From contig NZ_CP029822.1 in NCBI RefSeq assembly GCF_003991975.1, forward strand, positions 1,736,001 through 1,800,000: a stretch of 64,000 bases of DNA, given 5' to 3'. Made by a program: the position numbers and the translations under genes. This document shows, in pieces, positions 48,209 through 56,928 of this stretch (the stretch's first letter is position 1; every line of letters begins with the position of its first letter). The notes beneath the pieces are model-generated. The model made no database searches and was not told the origin of the DNA. It saw only the letters and a program-made list of their open reading frames with translations. The stretch is from Entomomonas moraniae (GTDB taxonomy: Bacteria > Pseudomonadota > Gammaproteobacteria > Pseudomonadales > Pseudomonadaceae).

Positions 48209-49591
48209 CTAACCATCAAGCAATGATAAATTAACAGGGTCTAACTGATTATCGATTACTCTGACTTTTAGCTCTCCCTTACTGAGCTTAACGGTCAAGT
48301 CCTGCCCTACAGTAGTTTGGTTTGCTGATTGTATCACCTCTTTACGCTCACTCAGTACAATGCTGTATCCACGCTCTAACGTCGCCAACGGGCTGATAAT
48401 CTGTAGAGCTTGCACTTGTGTGGTTAAATGAATTCGTAAGTACTTCAACTTCTCTTGCATTACTCGTAATAGCCGCTGTTCTGCTGTATTAAGCTGTTGC
48501 GCTATTGTTTGTAACCGTTTTTGAGGGTGCTGTGCTAGCAGCCTACTTTCAAGTTGATTCAACGCACTCTGACGGGTTAAACGCTGCTGCTGAAAACTTC
48601 TAACTAAACGTAACTCTAAATCATCTACTCGCTGTGTTTGTTGTTGTAACTGTTGGCTAGGAGAACGTAAGCGTTTTAATAACCCCTCTATTTTAATTTG
48701 GTACTGAGTAAGACTTTGCCTAATACTACGCTCTAATCGTTGTTGCAATTGCTTTAGCGTAAAAAGCCAATCTTGATGATGAGGCGCCAACAACTCAGCC
48801 GCAGCTGAAGGTGTAGGTGCGCGAACATCCGATACAAAATCAGCAATAGTTACATCTGTCTCATGCCCAACCCCACTGACAATCGGTGTTTCACAATCAG
48901 CAATAGCTCGTGCAACAGCTTCCTCATTAAAACACCATAGATCCTCTAATGAGCCCCCTCCTCTGGCAAGAATAATAGCATCAAACTGCTGTTTATCTGC
49001 TAAAGCCAGCGCTTTAAGAATTTGAAAAGTAGCTTCTTTACCTTGCACAGCTGTAGGTATTAGTACTAGCTCTATATGAGGGGCACGACGCTTAAAGACA
49101 CTAATAATATCACGTATTACCGCACCAGTTGGTGAAGTCACAATTCCTATTCGCTTAGGATGAGCAGGTAAAGTTTTTTTGATCTCAGCAGCAAACAAGC
49201 CCTCTTCCGATAATTTTTTTTGTAGTAGCTCAAAAGCTAACTTCAGTGATCCATCACCTGCAGGTTCTAAACGCTCAATAATAAGTTGATAATCCCCACG
49301 CCCCTCAAAAAGGGAGACCTTACCATAAGCTTTTACAGAGGAGCCATCTCGTAAAACTTCCCTCACTCTAAGCGCATTTTGTCTAAATAATGCACAACGT
49401 ATTTGTGCATCATGGTCTTTTAGTGTGAAATAAATATGCCCTGAAGCGGGTTTAGCTAAATTAGAAATTTCCCCCACTACCCACACGCCAGAAAATACTT
49501 CTTCTAGCATTGTACGAGCACAACGATTTAACTGGGTAACTGTTAAAACTTCTTGATTAACAGATAAACGACTAAAAGGATCATTGGTCAT
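48209..49591 (-). CDS. xseA: Exodeoxyribonuclease VII large subunit
   Basis: XseA with XseB degrades single-stranded DNA to short oligonucleotides. The 460-residue protein has an N-terminal OB-fold (about 15-110: VWVVGEISNLAKPASGHIYF, TLKDHDAQIRCALFRQNA), a catalytic domain (RIGIVTSPTGAVIRDIISVF, ILARGGGSLEDLWCFNEE, VSGVGHETDVTIADFVSDVR), and a long Gln/Leu/Arg coiled coil from about 270 to 400. The small-subunit gene xseB is not adjacent. Confidence 0.96.
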   Translation of the reverse strand: MTNDPFSRLSVNQEVLTVTQLNRCARTMLEEVFSGVWVVGEISNLAKPASGHIYFTLKDHDAQIRCALFRQNALRVREVLRDGSSVKAYGKVSLFEGRGDYQLIIERLEPAGDGSLKLAFELLQKKLSEEGLFAAEIKKTLPAHPKRIGIVTSPTGAVIRDIISVFKRRAPHIELVLIPTAVQGKEATFQILKALALADKQQFDAIILARGGGSLEDLWCFNEEAVARAIADCETPIVSGVGHETDVTIADFVSDVRAPTPSAAAELLAPHHQDWLFTLKQLQQRLERSIRQSLTQYQIKIEGLLKRLRSPSQQLQQQTQRVDDLELRLVRSFQQQRLTRQSALNQLESRLLAQHPQKRLQTIAQQLNTAEQRLLRVMQEKLKYLRIHLTTQVQALQIISPLATLERGYSIVLSERKEVIQSANQTTVGQDLTVKLSKGELKVRVIDNQLDPVNLSLLDG

Positions 49592-49729
49592 AGATAAACA
49601 CTTTATGTTTTAAAATCGACCGCACCATTAAACCACGAATGGGAATACTCTCTCAAATATCATGAGTAAATAATTTAATTCAAAATTAATACTTGCCAAT
49701 TAAAGTTTATTTAAGGCAGAATACGAACC

Positions 49730-49896
49730 GTCTTAGGGGAGTAGTCTCCAGTTTTACAAAACTGGGTTTGCATCAACATACTTGATCAACTTGATCATGG
49801 TGTAAACGACCAATTGGTTTGACAAGACCTATGACATGAATAATCTGACTTTTTGGGTGGGCAGATTATGCGTGTCATAGAAAAATTGCCCCACCC
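49730..49896 (+). promoter_or_regulatory. yybP-ykoY manganese riboswitch and expression platform
   Basis: The aptamer spans 49730-49835. P1 is GTCTTAGG (49730-49737) with CCTATGAC (49828-49835). The conserved GGGGAGTAG follows the 5' arm, AGACCT precedes the 3' arm, and P2 (CCAGTTTT/AAAACTGG, 49748-49765) is perfect. The P1 3' arm can instead pair with TGTCATAG (49873-49880) in a hairpin that also joins ATAATCTG to CAGATTAT. A GGGTGGGCA (49855-49863) can pair with TGCCCCACCC (49887-49896), next to TTTT. These exclusive folds suit Mn2+ control of the exporter gene. Confidence 0.85.
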
Positions 49897-49909
49897 TTTT
49901 GGATATCAC

Positions 49910-50482
49910 ATGGAAGCCTTTCTTGTTTCTACCGGTGTTGTTGCACTAGCTGAGATCGGTGATAAAACACAATTACTAGCCTTAGTTTTAGCCGCTCGTT
50001 TTCGTGCACCTCTTCCCATCATTCTAGGTATGCTCGCCTCTACGGTAATCAACCACTTAATGGCGGGTGCAATTGGCCATTTTTTAACAACCTTCTTAAC
50101 TCCTTCTATCGTTAGTTGGATTTTAGTGGTTAGCTTTTTAGCAATGGCTATTTGGATTTTAATTCCTGATAAACTAGATGATGAAGAAAATAACTCTATC
50201 ATGAAAAAATTTGGCCCGTTCCTAACTAGCTTTATCGCATTTTTTCTCGCAGAAATGGGTGATAAAACTCAAATTGCAACAGTGATGTTAGCAGCTCAAT
50301 ACCAATCGTTATTATGGGTTGTTTTAGGTACAACAGTTGGAATGATGATCGCCAATGTGCCCGCGGTTCTCATTGGTAACTTCAGTGCTACTAAACTACC
50401 CTTAAGAGCCATACACATTACAGCTTCTTTAATATTTATCAGTATGGCAGGGTTTGCAGCTTACAATGCATTGACAGCATAA
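49910..50482 (+). CDS. UPF0016/GDT1-family manganese exporter
   Basis: The 190-residue membrane protein has six predicted helices and the two family signatures ALAEIGDKTQL (near residue 14) and FLAEMGDKTQI (near 118), which bind cation. Bacterial members (MneA, MntX) export Mn2+. The frame extends back to 49853, but those bases belong to the riboswitch, and family proteins start at MEAFLVSTGVVALAE, so I use ATG 49910. The ribosome site is weak (GGAT) and adjoins the riboswitch hairpins. Confidence 0.92.
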   Translation: MEAFLVSTGVVALAEIGDKTQLLALVLAARFRAPLPIILGMLASTVINHLMAGAIGHFLTTFLTPSIVSWILVVSFLAMAIWILIPDKLDDEENNSIMKKFGPFLTSFIAFFLAEMGDKTQIATVMLAAQYQSLLWVVLGTTVGMMIANVPAVLIGNFSATKLPLRAIHITASLIFISMAGFAAYNALTA

Positions 50483-50487
50483 AATAC

Positions 50488-50513
50488 AAAAAGGCTCAGT
50501 GATGAGCCTTTTT
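50488..50513. terminator. Bidirectional terminator after the UPF0016 gene
   Basis: AAAAAGGCTCA and TGAGCCTTTTT pair perfectly around a 4-nt GTGA loop, between this gene and the convergent protease gene. Confidence 0.9.
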
Positions 50514-50525
50514 ATAACCAATTCA

Positions 50526-51362
50526 TTATTTTTTTGTTGTAGTTGAGTTAGTTTTTTTAGCCGCCTCATAAAGTGGTAACACTTTAGGTATCGCTGCTTG
50601 TAATGAAGCAATACGATTATCATTAGATGGATGAGTACTCATAAACTCTGGGCCAGAACTTCCTAGCTTGTTCATCTTTTGCCACAAAGTCACCGCAGCC
50701 TCAGGGTTATAACCAGCTCGTGCAGCCAACTCTAAACCAATTAAATCAGCTTCATTTTCATTGGTACGGCTATTAGGTAAAGTCATTAAATAATTAACAC
50801 CCGTTTGTGCTAAGTTAACATTGGTGGTATCAACACCAAATAAGCCAGCCACCTCACTTGCAGCACTAACACCATAAGCCTTTGACATTGCTTCGCGTCC
50901 ATGTGAACGTAGTGCATGAGCAATTTCATGCCCCATGACAGCAGCAATTTCATCATCTGTTAACTTTAAGGTGTTAATAATACCCGTGTAGAAAATAATT
51001 TTTCCACCAGGGCCACAGTTTGCGTTAACTTCATCACTATTAATTAAGTTGACTTCCCATTTCCAGTTTTTAGCATCTGGACGGAAAGTTCCTACTTGTG
51101 CAATCAAACGATCAGCAATAGCTTGTAATCGCTTCATTTGTTTATCATTTTTGCTTATAAGTGCATTCTGGGCTTGAGCGTCTTGTAATGTTTCTGCATA
51201 GGCTTTAGCATAGGTATTGTTGACCTCCTCCTCTGAAACCATACTAAACATATATTGTTTTCTATCGACTCCAACAGCACCGCCATTGGTTGTATTAGTA
51301 GAGGTACAACCCGTAACGCCCAAAGCAATAGCTAAAACAGAACAACTTAATAACTTTTTCAT
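50526..51362 (-). CDS. M48-family metalloprotease lipoprotein (LoiP-like)
   Basis: This 278-residue protein has a lipoprotein signal (MKKLLSCSVLAIALGVTGC) and the zinc motif HExxH in AAVMGHEIAHALRSHG, with the third ligand Glu in NENEADLIGLELAARAG. It fits the LoiP/YcaL group of outer-membrane quality-control proteases. GGGG precedes the ATG at a normal distance. The C-terminal tail is Lys/Thr-rich. It is convergent with the Mn exporter. Confidence 0.9.
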   Translation of the reverse strand: MKKLLSCSVLAIALGVTGCTSTNTTNGGAVGVDRKQYMFSMVSEEEVNNTYAKAYAETLQDAQAQNALISKNDKQMKRLQAIADRLIAQVGTFRPDAKNWKWEVNLINSDEVNANCGPGGKIIFYTGIINTLKLTDDEIAAVMGHEIAHALRSHGREAMSKAYGVSAASEVAGLFGVDTTNVNLAQTGVNYLMTLPNSRTNENEADLIGLELAARAGYNPEAAVTLWQKMNKLGSSGPEFMSTHPSNDNRIASLQAAIPKVLPLYEAAKKTNSTTTKK

Positions 51363-51474
51363 CCGTATCCCCTATTAAACCTTTTAAAAATCATTAGTAC
51401 TCAATAATTCACTTTATGAGCTGGGAACATTATAGTTTCTTTTTAACTTTGTAACAAATAATTGCCTTACAAAT

Positions 51475-51512
51475 AAAAAATCTTCACCTAATTAAGTTAA
51501 GTGAAGATTTTT
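51475..51512 (-). terminator. Intrinsic terminator after the cold-shock gene
   Basis: AAAAAATCTTCAC and GTGAAGATTTTT pair in a long stem with a 13-nt loop just past the csp stop. Confidence 0.85.
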
Positions 51513-51523
51513 AAATGAAAAAC

Positions 51524-51733
51524 TTATACTTTTACTACATCTTCTGCTTGAAGACCTTTTTGACCTTGAGTTACTGAAAATTCAACTTTTTGACCATCAG
51601 TTAAAGAACGATGGCCGTCGCCTCGAATCGCCTGATAATGAACAAAAACATCTGCTCCATTTTCACGTACAATAAATCCAAAACCTTTAGCATCGTTAAA
51701 CCATTTAACAGTACCAACTTCACGCTCTGCCAT
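51524..51733 (-). CDS. Cold-shock domain protein
   Basis: The 69-residue protein binds single-stranded RNA and DNA. It has RNP1 KGFGFI and RNP2 VFVHY in a standard cold-shock fold. The frame is open to 51811, but [18 protein letters not shown] is the family start and ATG 51733 follows GGAG by six bases. The bases upstream are probably a long leader, as is usual for csp genes. Confidence 0.95.
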   Translation of the reverse strand: MAEREVGTVKWFNDAKGFGFIVRENGADVFVHYQAIRGDGHRSLTDGQKVEFSVTQGQKGLQAEDVVKV

Positions 51734-52045
51734 AAATGACTCCATTTTTTTATAATTAATATACCTTAATAGGCCTAAGTGGATATTTCTAGGAAAAAAT
51801 GACCTCACCAACTTTACTGCAATTTAATTCAGGAAAAACTAGCTGCGTCGTACCCTTCAAAAATAACCCACGTATAGTATAAAAAATGTTACACAATAAA
51901 ATAGCTACTGAGATCAAGAAAAATGCAACTATTTTTAACTTAGTGTCTTTATCTAAACAATATCAAGGACAATATCTATTTTAGATAAATTCAGTATAAT
52001 AAACTGATTGTAGTTTATTAATATTAAAAAGGTGCAAAGTAATTA
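51734..52045. other. Divergent promoter and leader region of csp and proV
   Basis: These 312 bases hold the csp leader on the minus strand and the proV promoter on the plus strand. I see no gene. The proV -10 box and its inverted repeat are listed separately. Confidence 0.6.
51995..52019 (+). promoter_or_regulatory. proV promoter -10 box with overlapping inverted repeat
   Basis: TATAAT (51995-52000) runs into AATAAACT-GATTGT-AGTTTATT (51998-52019), a perfect 8-bp inverted repeat over the expected start of transcription. This resembles a repressor operator. No good -35 hexamer is visible. Confidence 0.5.
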
Positions 52046-53080
52046 ATGCATTCTCCCAAAATACTGATTCGTAATCTTTATAAAATTTTTGGTAATCGCC
52101 CAAGCGATGCAATACCACTTTTACAGCAAGGTTGGTCAAAAGAAAAAATCCTTGAAGAGAAAGAACTATTAGTTGGAATTAATAATGTTTCCTTTGAAAT
52201 TAATGAAGGGGAAATCTTCGTTATCATGGGATTGTCAGGTTCAGGGAAATCTACACTCGCTCGTTTAATTAATCGCCTATATGAACCGACAGTAGGCGAA
52301 GTTTTAATTGATAATCGTGATATTTTTAAATTAAGTACAAAAGAAATTATTCATCTACGTTGCAATGAAATGAGCATGGTTTTTCAATCTTTTGCTTTAC
52401 TTCCTAATCGCACAGCTTTGGGTAATACTGCCTTTGGATTAGAGGTGGCTAAGGTCAAGAAAAAAGAACGACTAAAACGCGCTATAGAAGTATTAGAACA
52501 AATGGGGCTAGCCAATTTTGCACAAAAGTACCCCCACGAGCTTTCGGGAGGAATGCAACAACGTGTGGGTTTAGCAAGGGCATTAGCATTAAACCCGTCT
52601 ATTTTAATTATGGACGAAGCTTTTTCTGCCTTAGATCCTTTAAAACGCCGTGAAATGCAGGATTTACTCCTTCAATTACAAAAAGAGCATCAAAGGACTA
52701 TAGTTTTTGTTTCTCATGACATTGAGGAAGCATTACGCATAGGTTCTCGTATTGCCATTATGCAAGATGGCTGCTTAGTACAGGTGGGCACACCTCAGCA
52801 GATTATTACCAATCCAGCCAATGAATATGTTCGTAGTTTTTTTGATACCATTGATACAACACGTTTTATTAAAGCCATTGATATTGCTATTCCATTACCT
52901 AATAATACTCCCATACCCAATGCAACAATTGCTGCCCAAACTTTATTATCAGAAGTTATTGAAAACTTAGTCATGAATAAAAAAGCACTATTAGTAGTAG
53001 ACGAACACAACAAGCACTGTGGCTATATTTCTGAAGCAGAAGTTCTCAATACATTATATGGAGCGAGCAATGATCATTGA
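52046..53080 (+). CDS. proV: Glycine betaine/choline-type ABC transporter ATPase (ProV)
   Basis: The 344-residue ATPase powers osmolyte uptake. It has Walker A GLSGSGKST near residue 63, the Q-loop VFQSFALLPNR, signature LSGGMQQRV, Walker B ILIMDEAFSALDP and the switch His in FVSHDIEEA. A CBS-like region follows from about 275, shorter than in E. coli ProV (about 400 residues), so only part of the CBS pair may remain. The stop overlaps proW by 11 bp. Confidence 0.92.
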   Translation: MHSPKILIRNLYKIFGNRPSDAIPLLQQGWSKEKILEEKELLVGINNVSFEINEGEIFVIMGLSGSGKSTLARLINRLYEPTVGEVLIDNRDIFKLSTKEIIHLRCNEMSMVFQSFALLPNRTALGNTAFGLEVAKVKKKERLKRAIEVLEQMGLANFAQKYPHELSGGMQQRVGLARALALNPSILIMDEAFSALDPLKRREMQDLLLQLQKEHQRTIVFVSHDIEEALRIGSRIAIMQDGCLVQVGTPQQIITNPANEYVRSFFDTIDTTRFIKAIDIAIPLPNNTPIPNATIAAQTLLSEVIENLVMNKKALLVVDEHNKHCGYISEAEVLNTLYGASNDH

Positions 53081-54101
53081 GTTTGACTTAGGAGAAGCTG
53101 TTGAACATGGCATTGACTTTCTACGAAATAATTGCAGTGCTTTTTTTGACAATGTAGGGAACTCATTGGAATATATTGGCAAAAGCATGGAAGCTTTTTT
53201 GTTATTTATTCCTCCTTGGCTGATCATTGCTATTTTTGTAGGCTTTGCTTTTTGGCGTGTAAGTTATCGGTTTGCCATTTTTACCGCACTGTCGCTGTTA
53301 CTAATTCTATATGGATTTGCCAATGGCTTTTGGGAGCTAACTATTTTAGCGATTTGGCTAGCCTTGCTTAGTTTAAAGCGAAACAAACTAACCTATGTGC
53401 TCTCTGCAATTTCATATCTTTACCTCCCCTATGTTTTATATGAACTAGGGAAACCTTTAGGTTATTGGGATGACACGATGATCACCTTAGGGCTTATTCT
53501 GAATTCTACCCTTATTAGCTTAATTATTGGTATTCCTCTAGGAATTTGTATGGCCAAAAGCCGATATGTTGAATACATTATACGCCCAGTACTTGACCTG
53601 ATGCAGACTATGCCAGCATTCGTATATCTGATTCCTGCCACTATTTTATTCAATATTGGCTACAGTGTCGGCATTATTGCAACAATCATTTTTGCAATGC
53701 CGCCAGCAGTAAGGTTAACACATTTAGGTATTCGCCAAGTAAATAGGGAGTTATTGGAAGCTGGTCGCTCTTTTGGTTGTACATATTGGCAGCTGCTATT
53801 TAAAGTACAACTGCCTAATGCAATGCCTTCCATCATGACAGGGGTTAATCAATGTCTAATGATGTCATTATCTATGGTTATTATTGGCTCAATGGTTGGT
53901 GTTGAGGGTTTAGGCCAGCTAGTTAATAAGAGCTTAACAACATTAAATATAAGCTTAGGATTTAAAAGTGGCCTAGCCGTTGTTTTATTGGCAGTTATTC
54001 TTGATCGTATTACTGAAAGCTTTGGTCGATCACAATTAGATAAACGCAAAAGCCGTATTGAGTGGATTAAAGAAAGACTCCATAACTTACAGGATAATTA
54101 G
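53070..54101 (+). CDS. proW: Glycine betaine-type ABC transporter permease (ProW)
   Basis: The 343-residue permease has about seven membrane helices and the BPD-type coupling segment EAGRSFGCTYWQLLFKVQLP. It begins MIIEFDLGEAVEHGIDF, like ProW proteins, at ATG 53070 behind GGAG. The frame is open to 53019, but that part lies in proV and lacks support. No substrate-binding gene (proX) follows, so the transporter must use a binding protein encoded elsewhere, as Pseudomonas CbcVW does. Confidence 0.92.
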   Translation: MIIEFDLGEAVEHGIDFLRNNCSAFFDNVGNSLEYIGKSMEAFLLFIPPWLIIAIFVGFAFWRVSYRFAIFTALSLLLILYGFANGFWELTILAIWLALLSLKRNKLTYVLSAISYLYLPYVLYELGKPLGYWDDTMITLGLILNSTLISLIIGIPLGICMAKSRYVEYIIRPVLDLMQTMPAFVYLIPATILFNIGYSVGIIATIIFAMPPAVRLTHLGIRQVNRELLEAGRSFGCTYWQLLFKVQLPNAMPSIMTGVNQCLMMSLSMVIIGSMVGVEGLGQLVNKSLTTLNISLGFKSGLAVVLLAVILDRITESFGRSQLDKRKSRIEWIKERLHNLQDN

Positions 54102-54173
54102 TTCCTTACATTTAAAGTTACAACACTTGCCACAGAACAAAAACAAAATAAGTCAATAAATTCATTGCACTAT

Positions 54174-54202
54174 AAAAACCCTAATATTGCTATAGGGTTT
54201 TT
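54174..54202 (+). terminator. Intrinsic terminator of proV-proW
   Basis: AAAAACCCTA and TAGGGTTTTT pair around a 9-nt loop, about 75 bp past proW. Confidence 0.85.
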
Positions 54203-54269
54203 ATATCATCCCCATTATGCTAAACTAGATACTCGCATTAACTAGATATTAAGAAAGAAAAGGATCAAT

Positions 54270-55544
54270 ATGCTTCAATACTATAATGACATGATTGCGT
54301 GGTTAAAAGAATACCCAATTATTTTTACGATCATTTGTTTAATATCTCTCATTATTATCTCGTGGGTTGCTAACTTTGTTGTTAAGCGTATCCTCGTCAA
54401 AGGTATAAAAAAAGCACTTAAAGCTACAGTTTTGAGAAACGATGATATTCTTATAAATCATGATGTTGTTGCTCGGTTAGCCAATGTTGTCCCTGCTATG
54501 GTTCTTTCTCTGGGTATCAAAGCTATCCCTGGTTTACCTGAGGCATTGATTTCAATCGTACACAATATTTGCTCTGCTTTCATCATATTAACTTTAGCAC
54601 TTGCTGTTGGTAATATTTTAGATATTGTTAACACTCTTTGGCAAAGACGCCCTGATGCAGTTAACAAACCCATAAAAGGCTATATACAGATTATTAAAAT
54701 CTTTATATATGCCGTTTCTTCTATATTAATGATTGCAGCATTAATTGATAAGTCACCTATTATTCTATTATCTGGTTTGGGTGCAATGGCTGCTGTACTC
54801 ATGTTGGTATTCCAAGACACTTTATTATCTTTAGTTGCTAGCGTACAAATTTCATCTAACGGCATGATCCGTGTTGGTGACTGGATTGAAATGCCACAAG
54901 TTAATGCTGACGGCGATGTCAAAGATATTGCATTACATACCGTTACAGTACAAAACTTTGATAAAACTATTACCACTATTCCAACCAAAAAATTCTTATC
55001 GGAGTCTTTTAAAAACTGGAAAGGAATGCAAGAATCTGGTGGACGGCGCATTAAAAGAAGGCTTTTTATCAATCAAAACAGTATTCACTTTTTAACAACT
55101 GAAGAGGAAGAGCATTTAAGACGTTTTAACTTGCTCAAAAACTATTTATCAGATAAAGACAAAGAAATTGAAGAGTGGAACAAACAATACGGTGGAGACT
55201 TAAAACTAAACTGTAGACGCATTACCAATTTAGGTACCTTTCGGGCTTATATTGAGAAATATCTACATGATCACCCTAGAATTCATAAAGGTATGACACT
55301 TATCGTTCGTCAGTTAGAACCAACAACTGAGGGTGTTCCTTTAGAACTGTATTGTTTTACAAATACGGTCGTGTGGAAAGAATACGAAAGTATTCAGTCT
55401 GATATATTTGACCATTTATTAGCTATCTTGCCTGAGTTTGGTTTACAGGTGTTCCAAAGTTCAAATGGATTAGATACTACATCTATTCGCTTTGTTAATG
55501 CATTGCAAACGACAGCTACAATGGATACCCCACCACAACATTAA
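54270..55544 (+). CDS. ybdG: YbdG-like mechanosensitive channel (MscS family)
   Basis: The 424-residue protein has about five membrane helices, then the MscS pore and beta domains: VFQDTLLSLVASVQISSNGM, VGDWIEMPQVNADGDVKDIA and TVTVQNFDKTITTIPTKKFL. It matches YbdG (MscM-type) rather than the short MscS. It releases solutes after osmotic downshock. It starts at ATG 54270 behind AAGGAT and lies beside the osmolyte importer, a sensible pairing in function. Confidence 0.92.
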   Translation: MLQYYNDMIAWLKEYPIIFTIICLISLIIISWVANFVVKRILVKGIKKALKATVLRNDDILINHDVVARLANVVPAMVLSLGIKAIPGLPEALISIVHNICSAFIILTLALAVGNILDIVNTLWQRRPDAVNKPIKGYIQIIKIFIYAVSSILMIAALIDKSPIILLSGLGAMAAVLMLVFQDTLLSLVASVQISSNGMIRVGDWIEMPQVNADGDVKDIALHTVTVQNFDKTITTIPTKKFLSESFKNWKGMQESGGRRIKRRLFINQNSIHFLTTEEEEHLRRFNLLKNYLSDKDKEIEEWNKQYGGDLKLNCRRITNLGTFRAYIEKYLHDHPRIHKGMTLIVRQLEPTTEGVPLELYCFTNTVVWKEYESIQSDIFDHLLAILPEFGLQVFQSSNGLDTTSIRFVNALQTTATMDTPPQH

Positions 55545-55551
55545 AATGCTC

Positions 55552-55579
55552 AAAGGGTGATTCATTTCACCCTTTTTTT
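55552..55579. terminator. Terminator between ybdG and the OprD gene
   Basis: AAAGGGTGA and TCACCCTTT pair around a 6-nt loop, followed by a T run that overlaps the convergent OprD stop codon. Confidence 0.85.
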
Positions 55580-56918
55580 ACCAAACCAAAGGATACTCAA
55601 CAGCAACCCTGATTTGATCAGTATTTAATTCTGCTTGCGCCCTATTTGCACGGTGCACATCATAGCGAAGAGATATTTTTAAATCTTTAGCAAAACCTTC
55701 AGACACTTTATATTGCAAACTAATATCGCGCTCCCAGTGCTGTCCATTTTTACCATACCCTAGCCAATAATAAGCGCTTTGTTTACTCATCCGAGTACCA
55801 TCAATATGATCACCTTTAATATAAGCAATATTAAATAAAGCACCATTTAAATCCCATATAGCTAAATCTAATTGATAGGCTAATTGCCAAGAACGCTCAT
55901 GAGGTGCATTGAAATCAGATAACTGGGCGGCATTATTTAACCAAATTGCACCACGACTCACATAATCAAAGGGCGTATCACTATTAACTCGTTGATAACC
56001 AATAGAAAATTGATGGTAGCTCACTACATAACTCGTCATAAAGCTCCATGTAGTATTACTAATTTTACCTGCATTAGCATTACCATAGTCTTTACTATGA
56101 TATAAATTAAAATCAAATTTTATCGCCTGAGTCTCATTAAGAGGCAACCGATAACCGCTACCAATATAATATGTGTACCAATTATTTTGATAACGACCTA
56201 CATAACTCAATAGGTTAAATTGATCCGTTAACGCATAATTCCCTCCTACAAAATCAAAACTTTTTCCTTTTTTCATCGCGGGATTTGCATAATTAATAAC
56301 TAAATCATTCGTTGAAGAAGATGCATTACGATCAGCTGCAGCAGTAAAATGCCCCAACTGTAGTATTAGTGGGCGTATTTCTTGGCTTGTCACCAGCCAT
56401 CCTGTCGCGGACTCGGGTAACAAGCGGCTATCTGATGTACTAAAAATAGGGGTTTTAAGCTGTTGAATCCCATATTTTATTACTGTAGAGGAAAACCGTA
56501 ACTTGCCTGCAGCCCCAAACCGCTCAAAGCTACTACGAACATGCCCATCGTTTTTTACCGCTAAAAGCCTTGATTTGCCAGCACGCCCACCACCACTGTC
56601 TAGCTTTAAACCAAAAAAGCCAAATGCATCCATCCCCACGCCCAAAGTACCCTGAGTAAAACCTGACTCAAATTTTGTCATCAGGCCATACCCCCACTCC
56701 TCAGCATAGTCATTTCGATGACTTTTTAGCTTATATTTATTACGAGCGGCACTATTCGTATCTCCATGCCGATAATTTCGATAATCATAAACAGTACGAT
56801 TTAAAACAGATACCGTACTGTCCTCCAAAAATCCCGAACTTTCTTGCTGTGTAGCATTGGTGGCTAGGCTATGGCAGCCTAGCAATAATCCACACGAAAA
56901 TAATATCTTATTTTTCAT
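55578..56918 (-). CDS. OprD-family outer membrane porin
   Basis: This 446-residue protein has a signal peptide (to about ATNATQQ), the OprD opening (FLEDSTVSVLNRTVYDYRNY), the periplasmic-turn segment YGLMTKFESGFTQGTLGVGM, LKTPIFSTSDSRLLPE and a C-terminal aromatic residue (EYPLVW) as in beta-barrels. OprD porins admit amino acids, peptides or aromatic acids; the substrate cannot be told. It begins 10 bp after the acyltransferase-like gene, so the two are one operon. Confidence 0.93.
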   Translation of the reverse strand: MKNKILFSCGLLLGCHSLATNATQQESSGFLEDSTVSVLNRTVYDYRNYRHGDTNSAARNKYKLKSHRNDYAEEWGYGLMTKFESGFTQGTLGVGMDAFGFFGLKLDSGGGRAGKSRLLAVKNDGHVRSSFERFGAAGKLRFSSTVIKYGIQQLKTPIFSTSDSRLLPESATGWLVTSQEIRPLILQLGHFTAAADRNASSSTNDLVINYANPAMKKGKSFDFVGGNYALTDQFNLLSYVGRYQNNWYTYYIGSGYRLPLNETQAIKFDFNLYHSKDYGNANAGKISNTTWSFMTSYVVSYHQFSIGYQRVNSDTPFDYVSRGAIWLNNAAQLSDFNAPHERSWQLAYQLDLAIWDLNGALFNIAYIKGDHIDGTRMSKQSAYYWLGYGKNGQHWERDISLQYKVSEGFAKDLKISLRYDVHRANRAQAELNTDQIRVAVEYPLVW

Positions 56919-56928
56919 GGTAGACCAA

